In this document: positions 33,756 to 42,790 of the stretch, one piece after another
How positions within the stretch are numbered: the stretch's first letter is position 1
How the letters are laid out: every line of letters starts with the position of its first letter
Origin: UBA5905 sp045539375
GTDB taxonomy: Bacteria; Bacillota; Clostridia; Oscillospirales; Acutalibacteraceae
Direction of reading: 5' to 3'
NCBI GenBank assembly: GCA_045539375.1
Contig: JAZQFG010000044.1
Coordinates: forward strand, 1-64,000
Length of the DNA: 64,000 nucleotides
Translations under genes and position numbers: made by a program
Notes under the pieces: model-generated
Database searches by the model: none
Told to the model about the DNA's origin: nothing
What the model saw: only the letters and a program-made list of their open reading frames with translations

Positions 33756-35501
33756 AGAAGGCATTGTTCTCGACAATTCTTTATGTGCTTTCTGTTGGTT
33801 GCGGTGCTGATATGCTCGCTGGCGGCGTGTGGTGAGGGAGGCGCGTCCTCCACTCCCCATAGCGTGCCGGACAGCAGTCGGACTGGTGAAAGTTCTACCA
33901 CGGACGGTGGCGTGAGCACAACAACGACCACCACCGTCGGTACTGCCGGCAGCGCCTCTGGTACGATCCAAACGAGCACTACCGCAAGTGCGCCGCCCGA
34001 TCGCCATACTACCGTCGATCGGCCGATGAAAACGACAACCAAAACGACGACAAGCACTGCGGTCGCCGCCGTCCAGTTGAGCTGGTCGCTGCCCATCTAC
34101 GAGGGTGGAACACCGGCACGGGCGCTGTATGATTGCGGCGGGGGCAAGGATATGGGCGGAACGTCGCAGGCGCGGATGCTGGTAATTTCCGATACCACCC
34201 GGGAGCACTTTGATGCTTATCTGGCAAAGATGAAAAAGGTCAACTACAAAGAGGTTGCCCGCCGTACGGAGTTTGGCAACGTGTACGTGCAGTTTTACCG
34301 AGAGGCCGACAAGCATCTGGTGTATACTTATTTCCTCAGCGAGCTGGGGGAGAGCCGCATCATCGAGGATCGGGCCAGCGTCCCGGAGGCTGCCTTTGAG
34401 TATACCTGCGCCGACGGGGACGTGACGGTGTATCAGTACGCCTTCATGCAGGACGGCCAGGCGATGACCTATGATCCCTGGTACGAGATCAACGGAATGT
34501 TTTACATTATCCGCCTGGCGGATAACCGGCTTATTTGCGTAGATGGGGCGATATCGGGCTTGCAGGCGACGAAAACCGCAGCCGCCGAGCTGTGGCGGTT
34601 TATGCAGGAAATTACGGGGACGGACAGGGTGCGCATCGCCTGCTGGTACATCACTCACCCTCACGGCGACCATTACGGTTTCCTGCAACAGCTGCTGCAG
34701 CAGGATGCGACGGACACGATCACCGTTGAGCGGGTGATGTACAATTTTAACAACCCGGCGCTGATTGCCGACACCAACGCCGCGGCGTTAGGACGCTTGC
34801 TGGCAGAGAAGCTCCCTGACGCGCTGTACCTCAAGCCCCACACCGGTCAGAGAATCACGCTGGGCAACGTGGACATCGACGTGCTGTTCACCCATGAGGA
34901 CTTCGCCGACCCCGTCACGGGGAAAACAATGGTGACCCAGGCCAACAACTCGTCCACCATCTTACGGTTACACTTTAACGGCAGAACGATGCTGTTAACG
35001 GGGGATTGGAGCGGTGGCGGCGGATGGGCTGCACCGTCGGAGTTCACCGAAGGAATGCGGCGCTTATTGCTCATGCATACCGATGATGAGAGTAGCTTTC
35101 TTAAAAGCGATATTTATCAGATCCCCCATCACGGTCTGAATGCGTATATCGCGATTCTGACGCAGGAGGTGGGGGCGAAATACGCCTTTTTGCCTGCTCC
35201 GGATGCTGAGTTGGATACTCGGAGAAATGTGGAGCCTTCGGCAAATGTCCGGCAGTTTATTGCGGCCGGCGGTAACCCGGATCAGGTATATTTCACCAGT
35301 CGCTATACGTATGCTTTGCATATTTCCCGCAAGGGGGAGATCACCGTGGCGGCGGAGCCGATTCGGGGTGTCGATACCGGAGACGATCCGCAAACCGCGT
35401 TTGTGGAAGAGGATTATCGGAATATTACGCTGAAACGACGAGACCCCTACCGTGTTCCCACGGAGGAGGAACTGAACAACTGGAAGAAGATTCACCGATA
35501 A
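33723..35501 (+). CDS. metallo-beta-lactamase-fold lipoprotein (chimeric N-terminus)
   Basis: 592 residues from ATG 33723. The first 11 residues, MKKFRVGLLTM, are identical to the start of the isomerase-like gene at 35619 and come from the 99-bp duplication. The native start is probably Met11, giving a lipoprotein signal (RRHCSRQFF, hydrophobic core, lipobox LAAC). A long Ser/Thr-rich linker follows (about 40-120). The C-terminal half is an MBL-fold hydrolase: THPHGDHYG metal motif, LLTGDWSG and IPHHGLN. This arrangement is like ComEC-type MBL proteins. Substrate unknown. It is placed outside the cell. The gene splits an otherwise cytoplasmic sugar operon, which fits an insertion. Confidence 0.85.
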   Translation: MKKFRVGLLTMRRHCSRQFFMCFLLVAVLICSLAACGEGGASSTPHSVPDSSRTGESSTTDGGVSTTTTTTVGTAGSASGTIQTSTTASAPPDRHTTVDRPMKTTTKTTTSTAVAAVQLSWSLPIYEGGTPARALYDCGGGKDMGGTSQARMLVISDTTREHFDAYLAKMKKVNYKEVARRTEFGNVYVQFYREADKHLVYTYFLSELGESRIIEDRASVPEAAFEYTCADGDVTVYQYAFMQDGQAMTYDPWYEINGMFYIIRLADNRLICVDGAISGLQATKTAAAELWRFMQEITGTDRVRIACWYITHPHGDHYGFLQQLLQQDATDTITVERVMYNFNNPALIADTNAAALGRLLAEKLPDALYLKPHTGQRITLGNVDIDVLFTHEDFADPVTGKTMVTQANNSSTILRLHFNGRTMLLTGDWSGGGGWAAPSEFTEGMRRLLLMHTDDESSFLKSDIYQIPHHGLNAYIAILTQEVGAKYAFLPAPDAELDTRRNVEPSANVRQFIAAGGNPDQVYFTSRYTYALHISRKGEITVAAEPIRGVDTGDDPQTAFVEEDYRNITLKRRDPYRVPTEEELNNWKKIHR

Positions 35502-35552
35502 TATATTTGTCCCCCTACTAACGGAAGGGGATCGGATACGGCTATGAACGTA

Positions 35553-35651
35553 ATTATGGCCGGGCATTACGAGCATTGCGTCCGTTTACAGGGACGTTGA
35601 TAAGGAGTGTGTGTAACCATGAAAAAATTTCGTGTGGGTCTGCTGACTATG
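35553..35651 (+). repeat. 99-bp direct duplication, right copy
   Basis: The right copy holds a non-coding version of the GntR gene's 3' end (GGCCGGGCATTACGAG, later GGGACGTTGATAA), then the ribosome binding site and the start of the isomerase-like gene. With the left copy it brackets the MBL lipoprotein gene. Confidence 0.9.
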
Positions 35652-37049
35652 TCGGACGGCAGACCGTATCTGCATCAGACGCAATTCGAGATGAATATGC
35701 GGTATCAGAACGATATTAAGGAGGCGCTGGAGGCCACCGGACTGGTTGAGGTGGTTGCCGGTACCGCCCCCATCAACTCCAACGCGGCGGCGAAGGAGGA
35801 GGCTCTGCGGCTGAAAGAGGCCGGAGTGGAGATGACCATCTTCAACTACGCCATCTGGTGCTATCCCCAGTTTACGGCTGTGGCGGCTAACTATGCCCCC
35901 GGCCCGTATATTCTGTTCTGCAACATCCATCCGTCGGAGTGCGGTATGGTGGGTATGATGGCGGCGGCCGGTACCTTTGATCAGTTGGGGCTGGTGTATG
36001 AGCGCATTTGGGGCTGTATCAAGGACGAGGACGTGCTTCGCCGTGTAATGAGCTTCGTCCGCGCCGCCTGTGCTGTGGGCCGCCTGCGGGGCAACACCTA
36101 CGGCAATTTCGGCGGCAGACCTATGGGTATGTACACCGCCGTGGCCAATCTCGATCAGTGGCAGAAAACCTTTGGTATCGATGTGGAGGATATAGAGCAG
36201 TACGACATAGTTCGCTACGGCGATGCCGTGCCGGCCGACAAGGTTGAAAAGGCGCGGCAGTGGCTGGAGCAGTACTGCAAAAAGATCGGATATAACGATT
36301 CCAATTTCACGAAGGAAAAACTGGAAACACAGATTCGCTCCTACTATGGTCTGCGGGACATCATTGAGGAGCGACAGCTGGATTTTGTGGGCATTAAGGC
36401 TCACGGCGACCTGACCGACTGGTATGTTACCATGGATCTGGCGGAGGCGTTCCTCAACGACCCCTATGATATGGACGGTCCCCACGAGCCCATCGTTGCG
36501 GCTACCGAGTCGGATATGGATGGCGCTCTGACCATGCAGATCTTTAAGTATATGACCGGTCAGCCGGTGTTGTTTGCGGACGTGCGCCACTATGAAAAGC
36601 CGGAGGATATCTGGTTCTTTGGCAATTCCGGCACGTCGGCCACCTTCTATGCGGGCGGATCGGATAGCTTTGAGGAAAACCTCAAGCACGTTTCTCTGCT
36701 TCCCGAGTCGAAGGATTACCCCGCCGGTGGTGGCAGCGTGCACTATTTTGCCGCGCCCGGCAAGGTGACGATGGCTCGGCTGGCACGCAAGCAGGATAAG
36801 TATTATCTGACCCTGGTGCCGGCAGAGATCGTACAGTTTGATCAGGAGAAAATGGAGCGGCTGGGCGGTATGGCTACGCCCCAGTGGCCTGTAGCGTTCA
36901 CCAAGGTGGCTACGCCGGCGGAGACCTTCCTCCGCTATTACCCCTGCAACCACATCCACGGTGTGTACGGCGATTATGTGGAAGAGTGGAAAATGGTAGC
37001 CAAGATCCTCGGCATCGAGGTTCAGGTTTTGGATGAGTTCACCAAATGA
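35619..37049 (+). CDS. L-fucose/L-arabinose isomerase-family protein
   Basis: A 476-residue protein from ATG 35619 (AAGGAG upstream, the same leader as copied before the MBL gene). N-terminal MKKFRVGLLTMSDGRPYLH, TIFNYAIWCYPQ, NTYGNFGGRPMGMYTAV and the acidic FVGIKAHGDLTDW and ATESDMDGALTMQIFKYMTG fit the L-fucose/D-arabinose isomerase family. These enzymes use manganese to convert aldoses such as L-fucose or D-arabinose to ketoses; the Glu/Asp metal ligands lie in the KAHGDL and TESDMDGA regions. It probably makes the substrate of the kinase at 29876. Cytoplasmic. The exact sugar is not certain. Confidence 0.85.
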   Translation: MKKFRVGLLTMSDGRPYLHQTQFEMNMRYQNDIKEALEATGLVEVVAGTAPINSNAAAKEEALRLKEAGVEMTIFNYAIWCYPQFTAVAANYAPGPYILFCNIHPSECGMVGMMAAAGTFDQLGLVYERIWGCIKDEDVLRRVMSFVRAACAVGRLRGNTYGNFGGRPMGMYTAVANLDQWQKTFGIDVEDIEQYDIVRYGDAVPADKVEKARQWLEQYCKKIGYNDSNFTKEKLETQIRSYYGLRDIIEERQLDFVGIKAHGDLTDWYVTMDLAEAFLNDPYDMDGPHEPIVAATESDMDGALTMQIFKYMTGQPVLFADVRHYEKPEDIWFFGNSGTSATFYAGGSDSFEENLKHVSLLPESKDYPAGGGSVHYFAAPGKVTMARLARKQDKYYLTLVPAEIVQFDQEKMERLGGMATPQWPVAFTKVATPAETFLRYYPCNHIHGVYGDYVEEWKMVAKILGIEVQVLDEFTK

Positions 37050-37084
37050 CATGCCGGAATAGGTGTTAACAAAGAGGTACTGTT

Positions 37085-38392
37085 ATGAAAAGAACTTTTT
37101 CTTTTACGTTTGTGATATGCATGTTGTTTATGACTGTGCTTGTCGGATGCGACACCCTCGTGGACGGTCCGTATTCTTCGGGAACTCCCGAATCGGACGT
37201 TTCGCTTAACGAAACGGGCTCTCAGACGTCTGCGTCGGACGACGGTGTGAGCGGGTCGACCGCCTCCCAGACCTCATCGGTGACCTCCGGGACCGGTACG
37301 TCTTCGACCACGTCACAAACGCAAAAGTCTACCACCTCTTCTCCGACGACACCCCCCTCCAGCAAACCGAAAATAACCACGACGGCTCCCGTTGTGCTTG
37401 GTAAGAGCGAGAACAATATTGAGTTTATCGGTCGTTTTGCTCCTGTGGGCGGCACCGACTACAAGCAGTTTGACTGGTCGGGCAGCACCATCACCGCCGG
37501 CTTTGAAGGGACGGAAATCAGCGTCATTCTCAAAATCCTGCGCAACGGCCCGTATGGTGCTAACGATTATTTCAACGTGACGGTGGATAACGGAAAACCC
37601 TACGTTCTGAAAATCACCAAGGGAACCGATAAATACACGCTGGCCAGCGGGCTGAAAAACGGCTACCATACCGTTGTGGTCACCAAGCGCACAGAGGGCC
37701 CCTTCGGTGGTCTTATCCAGTTTGAAGGCTTTGACTACGGCACCGGAAAGGCTGCCCCCGCCCCCGCCAGAAGGGAGCGGCGCATCGAGATATACGGAGA
37801 TTCCATTTCGGCAGGCTACGGTAATGAGGGTACGGGTCAAGGCTTCCGCCTTCATGAGGAGAATGCCGACCTGACCTATGCTTCGATAACGGCCAGAAAC
37901 CTGAACGCCGAATATACGACCATAGCTCTCTCGGGCCACGGTTTGCACGTAAGCCTTTCGCAGTCCACGACCGAAGTTGTGCCGAAGTATTTTGATCGCA
38001 ATCTCTACAAGACCGCCAGCACGTATCGTTTCAATCAACCCGACCCCGACGTTGTGATTATCAACCTGGGCACGAACGACTACGCTGCCGGTGTTTCTGA
38101 TGCGGATTACTATGCGTCCTATATGGATTTTGTTGCCAAAATACGCAGGAAATATCCCGATGCATACATCGTCCTTACCACCTGCGGCGGAACCAACCGT
38201 CCCCTCGATCTCCTTCAGCAGATCGTCGATACCCGCAAAGCGAAATACGGCGATGAAAAAATCGGCCGTTTTATCGGCGATTATGCGGATTTGGACGGCG
38301 CTCTCGGCGCAGACGGACACCCTTCTGTGTATGGTCATACGCAGATTGCAGACCAACTCACGAAATTTCTCAAAGAAAAACTTGGCTGGTAA
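37085..38392 (+). CDS. SGNH/CE2-like esterase lipoprotein
   Basis: A 435-residue lipoprotein: signal peptide with lipobox VLVGC (about residue 22), a Ser/Thr-rich linker to about 100 (TTSQTQKSTTSSPTT), a beta-sandwich domain (IEFIGRFAPVGGTDYKQFDWSGS) and an SGNH hydrolase domain with GDSISAGYG (nucleophile Ser), NLGTNDYAAG, and DGHPSVYGH (catalytic Asp-His). Beta-sandwich plus SGNH is the order of family CE2 carbohydrate acetyl esterases, which remove acetyl groups from xylan or mannan. It acts outside the cell, near the sugar operon it follows by 35 bases, and the operon ends at a strong terminator. Confidence 0.86.
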   Translation: MKRTFSFTFVICMLFMTVLVGCDTLVDGPYSSGTPESDVSLNETGSQTSASDDGVSGSTASQTSSVTSGTGTSSTTSQTQKSTTSSPTTPPSSKPKITTTAPVVLGKSENNIEFIGRFAPVGGTDYKQFDWSGSTITAGFEGTEISVILKILRNGPYGANDYFNVTVDNGKPYVLKITKGTDKYTLASGLKNGYHTVVVTKRTEGPFGGLIQFEGFDYGTGKAAPAPARRERRIEIYGDSISAGYGNEGTGQGFRLHEENADLTYASITARNLNAEYTTIALSGHGLHVSLSQSTTEVVPKYFDRNLYKTASTYRFNQPDPDVVIINLGTNDYAAGVSDADYYASYMDFVAKIRRKYPDAYIVLTTCGGTNRPLDLLQQIVDTRKAKYGDEKIGRFIGDYADLDGALGADGHPSVYGHTQIADQLTKFLKEKLGW

Positions 38393-38398
38393 TACAGA

Positions 38399-38442
38399 GA
38401 AACCCCTGTCGGCAGGACCGACAGGGGTTTCTTTTGTTTTTT
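38399..38442 (+). terminator. terminator of the kinase-isomerase operon
   Basis: GAAACCCCTGTCGG and CCGACAGGGGTTTC form a perfect 14-pair stem with loop CAGGA, followed by TTTTGTTTTTT. The LacI-type gene on the other strand ends at the edge of the T-run. Confidence 0.95.
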
Positions 38443-39454
38443 ACGCTTGTTTTACAGTGGATTCACGCACCACCAGGTCGGGCTTAAGAATGATCTTACG
38501 CGATTCCGAGGTGGGGTCTTCGATTTTTTTGATCAGCTGCTTGACGGCCATGCTGCCGATGAGCTTGGCGTGGGTGTCCACAGAGGTGAGCGACGTGGGG
38601 AGCAATGCGGACAGGGCGATGTTATCGTACCCGACAATGGCGATATCGTCAGGAATAGAAAGCCCCAGTGACTCAACCGCCCGTATTACCGGCAGGCACA
38701 TATCGTCAAACAGACAGAAAAACGCATCGACCCCCTTGTCGTTGATCAGGGAAACGGTTGCGTCAAATATGTCCGCCGGGTCGGGGGAACAGAACTGCAC
38801 AAGATCCTCGTGATAGGGAAGATCGTAAAATTCGTGTGCATCGCGGTATCCCGCAATACGGCTTGCCGCCTGGGATTTTTCCTTAACGGCGCTGAGCAAC
38901 GCAATGCGCTTTTTCCCGTTTTGGATCAAATGCTCGGTAGCAATATAACCGCCCATATGATTATCGCATTTTACATAGCTGATATTTTCGCTAAAGGCGT
39001 TGGCGCTTCCGCAAAGCACCAGCGGTATCGTGGCGTCGTCTTTTCCTTTGATGAACTCGGGAAAAAGTTCCTCCAGGAAAGAGGGGAAAATGATCATTCC
39101 GTCCACGCGTTGCTCGGACAGCATGGCGATGTAGTTGCGTTCCTTGTCGATCGACTGCTCCGATGAGCCTACCACGATGGTATACCCCTTGCTGTTGGCG
39201 GTGCTGATCATCTCACCGAGCATGGTGGCAAACAGCGGGTTGGTAAGGTTGGGGACAACAACGCCGATGGAGAAGGAGCGGCTGTTGATGAGGCTTCTTG
39301 CAGCATAGTTCGGCGTATAGCCCAGTCGTTCGGCGATCGCACGTATATGTTGCTTCGTTTCTTCTTTTATTTTTCCGCTGTTGTTCATCGCGAGGGATAC
39401 GGTTGCAGCAGAAACGCCGGCCTCTTTGGCAATGTCATAGATCGTTACGGACAT
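38441..39454 (-). CDS. LacI-family transcriptional regulator
   Basis: A 337-residue regulator of normal LacI length. The N-terminal helix-turn-helix reads MSVTIYDIAKEAGVSAATVSLAMN with the hinge YTPNYAARSL near 50-60. The rest is a periplasmic-binding-protein-like effector domain (IGVVVPNLTNPLFATMLGEMI, DAFFCLFDDMCLPVIRA, DDIAIVGYDNIALSALLPTSLTSVDTH). Ligand is likely a sugar. It is divergent from the large polysaccharide locus starting at 39778, with operator-like sites in between, so it is the likely regulator of that locus. Confidence 0.93.
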   Translation of the reverse strand: MSVTIYDIAKEAGVSAATVSLAMNNSGKIKEETKQHIRAIAERLGYTPNYAARSLINSRSFSIGVVVPNLTNPLFATMLGEMISTANSKGYTIVVGSSEQSIDKERNYIAMLSEQRVDGMIIFPSFLEELFPEFIKGKDDATIPLVLCGSANAFSENISYVKCDNHMGGYIATEHLIQNGKKRIALLSAVKEKSQAASRIAGYRDAHEFYDLPYHEDLVQFCSPDPADIFDATVSLINDKGVDAFFCLFDDMCLPVIRAVESLGLSIPDDIAIVGYDNIALSALLPTSLTSVDTHAKLIGSMAVKQLIKKIEDPTSESRKIILKPDLVVRESTVKQA

Positions 39455-39514
39455 AGTTTACCTCTTGTTTAATTTTTTGTGTAAATTGTGTAAAGAAAAC
39501 TGACATCTGCGCCC

Positions 39515-39543
39515 ATTTTAGCACAAAAAAAGTGAAGATGCAA
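39515..39543 (-). promoter_or_regulatory. promoter of the LacI-type gene
   Basis: On the minus strand TTGCAT (39543-39538) and TAAAAT (39520-39515) are 17 bases apart. The leader that follows contains a direct repeat of TTTACACAA (two copies within 39479-39496 on the plus strand as TTGTGTAAA). Confidence 0.65.
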
Positions 39544-39558
39544 GGCTTATAACGACGG

Positions 39559-39678
39559 TTAACCGATTAAACAAAAAATCGCTTGAAAAACGGCTGTTTT
39601 AGGGTTATTACACAAAATCAGGCGGCTTTTTTTTTTTTATGGGTAAAAATGCATAAAAAAATAGATTAAACCGATTGA
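39559..39678. promoter_or_regulatory. two candidate LacI-type operators
   Basis: TTAACCGATTAA (39559-39570) is a near palindrome centred on CG, as LacI-family sites often are. A relative, TAAACCGATTGA (39667-39678), overlaps the -35 hexamer of the plus-strand promoter. Both share AACCGATT. Between them lies a 12-base T-run (about 39628-39639), and nothing else that I can support is in 39455-39777. Confidence 0.5.
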
Positions 39679-39703
39679 CTTATCGCAATGGATATGCTAT
39701 AAT
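39675..39703 (+). promoter_or_regulatory. promoter of the polysaccharide locus
   Basis: TTGACT (39675-39680) and TATAAT (39698-39703) with a 17-base spacer, 74 bases upstream of the first gene. Confidence 0.85.
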
Positions 39704-39777
39704 GCGCACAATAAGGTGTAAAATTATGTACTTGTATATAGATGTCGCGTTTTTGCTTGTCATGTGAGGTGAGGATT

Positions 39778-42774
39778 GTGAGCGGTTTTAACAAAAATAC
39801 GGCGGTCAGCTTTTGGAGCTGGAACGGCGCCATAACCCGCGAGGGGATCGACCGTCAGCTGAAGGATTTTGCGGACGGGAAACTGGGTGGCGTGGTCATC
39901 CATGCACGGGGCGGCCTTAAAATGGCCTATATGGGCGATGAGTGGATGGACCTGTTCGAATACGCCGTTATGCGTGCTGCTGAATACGGCCTTGAGGTCT
40001 GGATATATGATGAAGAAGGCTGGCCCAGCGGATTTGGCGGCGGATACGTAACCTCCCTCGGCGAAGACTATTGGCACAAACGCCTGCATTATGCCGTTGG
40101 CTTGGTAGAACGCCCCGAAACCATTGCACAGGGCAAACTGATTGCCATCTATGACAAGCTGGAGAACGGAGAGTACGCTCTTTCAAACAGTAATTGCCTC
40201 TCCGACGCAGATCCCGATTCCATCGTTTTTTGGTATACATACGACAACCATTACGTCGACCTTATGAATCCTGCAGTAACGCAGGAGTTTCTAAAGAGCA
40301 CCCACGAAAAATATTATGAGCGGTTGGGTCGCTATTTCGGCACGGAGATCAAAGGGTTCTTCACCGATGAGCCGCAGATGAACAACGGTGGTTACCCGTG
40401 GGGCGTCGGCCTTGCCGCCGCCTACGAGGAGGCAACCGGCAAGGACCTGCTGGACGACCTTTGGAAGGTAGCGGTGGAAGCAACCGATTCCGCCAAAACC
40501 AAAATCGCCCTTTGGGATGTTATTACCGATCTTTACCACAAAAATTATGTGTGTGGTCTTGCGGATTGGTGCGAGGCACACGGCGTTAGCCTTACGGGTC
40601 ACTTTGCAGCAGAGGACGGTCTTTGTGAGCAGATTGCTTCCTGCGGCGATCTGATGAGAAACTACAGCGTGATTCAGTTGCCCGCCATCGACCACCTCGG
40701 CTCGCGCGTGGCAACGCCCCTTCTTATGAAGCAGGCCTCCAGCGTGTCGCGTCAGTACGGCAACGGTTCGGTGATGAGTGAGACGTTCGGTTGTGCCGGT
40801 TGGGGCGTAACCTTTGAGCGGCTGCAGTGGATATGGGGCGGCCAATCGGTCCTTGGAATTACAAAGCCGTGCTATCACCTTTCGGCCTATTCGATAGAGG
40901 GAAGAAGAAAGCGTGACTATCCGGCATTCTTTTCTTATCAGGAGCCCTGGTGGGATGAATTTAAAAGCTTTGCTGCGTGGATGGACCATCTCAATACATT
41001 GATGAGCGAAGGCGAGCGTGAGCTCCACACGTTGGTCATCCCCCCGCGTGAGGGCATTACCGGTAACTATCAGGACGGCGACCATCCTCGGGATGAGATG
41101 AAACGCATTGCCGCACAGTGCAGAATGCTTGCAGAAAACCTTTTGGATATGCAGGTCGATTTTGATTTCGGCGACGAATATTTGATCCTGCGCGATGCGA
41201 AAACGAGCAATGGGCGGATCACACTCGGTAACGTGAGCTACGATACCGTCATATTGGCAGAGACCTCGGTGATCGACGAGGGGCTGGTTGACGTTCTTTC
41301 TGAGTTTGCCGCATCCGGCGGACGGCTTATTGCTATCAATTCACTCCCCACAAACTGGAGGGGAGAGTGCAACCCTCTTGTGATCGTCAACAGAAGGGAT
41401 ACACTGGAAAAATTTGCTCAGCATCTGGATGCGGGTCGTACCGTTACCGCCCTCAGGGCGGACAATCTCAAGCCGGTCAACGGTCTTCGCCTGCATACGA
41501 GAAAAATCGCCAACGGATACCGTACCCACGTGTGGGCGGGGGATAGCTTTACTTCACAAAGCTGCTTTATAGCCCTTGGCGAAAGCGCTGCAGCGTACGA
41601 GATCGATTTGATCACCGGGAAGAAGACGAAGCTACCGGTTCGTTGCTGTGAAAAAGGAGTGCTGGTTCCACTCACGGTTTACGGCGGAACCAACCGGGTC
41701 ATCGAGTTTAAACGTTGTGGTGAACAGAACGGTGTATCCGCCCCGGTGCTTTCCTCCAAGTGGCGCGTCCGCGACGTCAGTGTCACCCCGTGTGAGAAAA
41801 ATGCGCTCACCCTCGACTGCGCGGAGCTTTCGCTGGACGGCGGAAAGACCTTCGGGAATGTTGCTCCTGTGATTAAGCTGCTCGATTCCATTTATGAGCG
41901 TATCGACGGCCGAGAGATTAAGGTGGCTTTGCGGTACACCTTCACGTGTGACGAAGCACTGGACAGAAATGGAATGGCTATCGCCGTTGAAGATGGTGAT
42001 TGCAAGGCGATTGCTGTTAACGGAACGATTCTGACGGGAGAGCGAGTCGACTGGTGGATTGATGAGTGTATCGGAGTTTACGATATCGGACAGCTTGCCG
42101 TGCCCGGCAAAAACACGGTCACCCTCTATTACGAGGTGGTGCCGGAAAAGAGCGTTTCGGGCCTGCTGGAAGTGTTTGAGACCGAACGCAACCGCTTCTG
42201 CTATCCCATCGAACCCGACAACATCTACGTGCTGGGCAACTTTGACGTTGCGTGTGACGCACCTCTTTGCGATCGGGTTTATGCTTACAAACTTGGTGGC
42301 AGCTTTACACTGGTTCCACCCACGAAAAAAACGGTGGGGGATCTTACCAAGCAGAATATGTGGTTCTACCGCGGAAACGTTGAATACAGTATAACCCTTC
42401 CGCCTGTGTCAGGCGATAAAAAGGTTCTCGCGATCAACGCCAAGAACGCCGTGGCTATGACGCTTACGATCGGAGAGAAAAAGCTCATCTCCCACGCGTG
42501 CTCTGCACGATTTGATCTGGAAGGCGTTGATATTACACAACCGCTTACCCTCACCGTCTTTGGTAGTAACCGCAATCTTATGGGACCGCACCACCACGCC
42601 AACGGCGAAAGTTATCTGATTGGCCCCGCCAGTTATGAAGGCAGGTGGGACGAACTGACCGGTTTTATGGTTCCTGAACTTTACGGCAAAGCAATTTGGA
42701 CCGACGACTACGGCGTCATCCCCTTTGGCGTGACGGACATTGAAGTGGAAGTCCTCGATGTTGTAAACGAATGA
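39778..42774 (+). CDS. glycoside hydrolase related to GH106 rhamnosidases
   Basis: About 998 residues from GTG 39778 (GAGGTG about six bases upstream); the frame opens at 39742 without a clear site. No signal peptide, so cytoplasmic. The N-terminus SFWSWNGAITREGIDRQLKDFADGKLGGVVIHARGG (positions about 9-45) and LEVWIYDEEGWPSGFGGG, then IKGFFTDEPQMNNGGYPWG, match the TIM-barrel pattern of GH106-like proteins. The second half is beta-rich (about 560-990), a series of beta-sandwich modules. GH106 enzymes release L-rhamnose; here the activity is assigned by family only and might be another deoxy-sugar or uronic-acid linkage. It leads the locus and is 16 bases from a GH13 gene. Confidence 0.65.
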   Translation: MSGFNKNTAVSFWSWNGAITREGIDRQLKDFADGKLGGVVIHARGGLKMAYMGDEWMDLFEYAVMRAAEYGLEVWIYDEEGWPSGFGGGYVTSLGEDYWHKRLHYAVGLVERPETIAQGKLIAIYDKLENGEYALSNSNCLSDADPDSIVFWYTYDNHYVDLMNPAVTQEFLKSTHEKYYERLGRYFGTEIKGFFTDEPQMNNGGYPWGVGLAAAYEEATGKDLLDDLWKVAVEATDSAKTKIALWDVITDLYHKNYVCGLADWCEAHGVSLTGHFAAEDGLCEQIASCGDLMRNYSVIQLPAIDHLGSRVATPLLMKQASSVSRQYGNGSVMSETFGCAGWGVTFERLQWIWGGQSVLGITKPCYHLSAYSIEGRRKRDYPAFFSYQEPWWDEFKSFAAWMDHLNTLMSEGERELHTLVIPPREGITGNYQDGDHPRDEMKRIAAQCRMLAENLLDMQVDFDFGDEYLILRDAKTSNGRITLGNVSYDTVILAETSVIDEGLVDVLSEFAASGGRLIAINSLPTNWRGECNPLVIVNRRDTLEKFAQHLDAGRTVTALRADNLKPVNGLRLHTRKIANGYRTHVWAGDSFTSQSCFIALGESAAAYEIDLITGKKTKLPVRCCEKGVLVPLTVYGGTNRVIEFKRCGEQNGVSAPVLSSKWRVRDVSVTPCEKNALTLDCAELSLDGGKTFGNVAPVIKLLDSIYERIDGREIKVALRYTFTCDEALDRNGMAIAVEDGDCKAIAVNGTILTGERVDWWIDECIGVYDIGQLAVPGKNTVTLYYEVVPEKSVSGLLEVFETERNRFCYPIEPDNIYVLGNFDVACDAPLCDRVYAYKLGGSFTLVPPTKKTVGDLTKQNMWFYRGNVEYSITLPPVSGDKKVLAINAKNAVAMTLTIGEKKLISHACSARFDLEGVDITQPLTLTVFGSNRNLMGPHHHANGESYLIGPASYEGRWDELTGFMVPELYGKAIWTDDYGVIPFGVTDIEVEVLDVVNE

Positions 42775-42790
42775 AAGAGAGGTTTTGACA

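Noticed and set aside
35586..37052. 488-codon antisense frame over the isomerase-like gene
   Set aside because: A shadow of a clear enzyme gene; it has no ribosome binding site or motif. Its C-terminus equals that of the antisense frame at 33690 only because the DNA there is duplicated.
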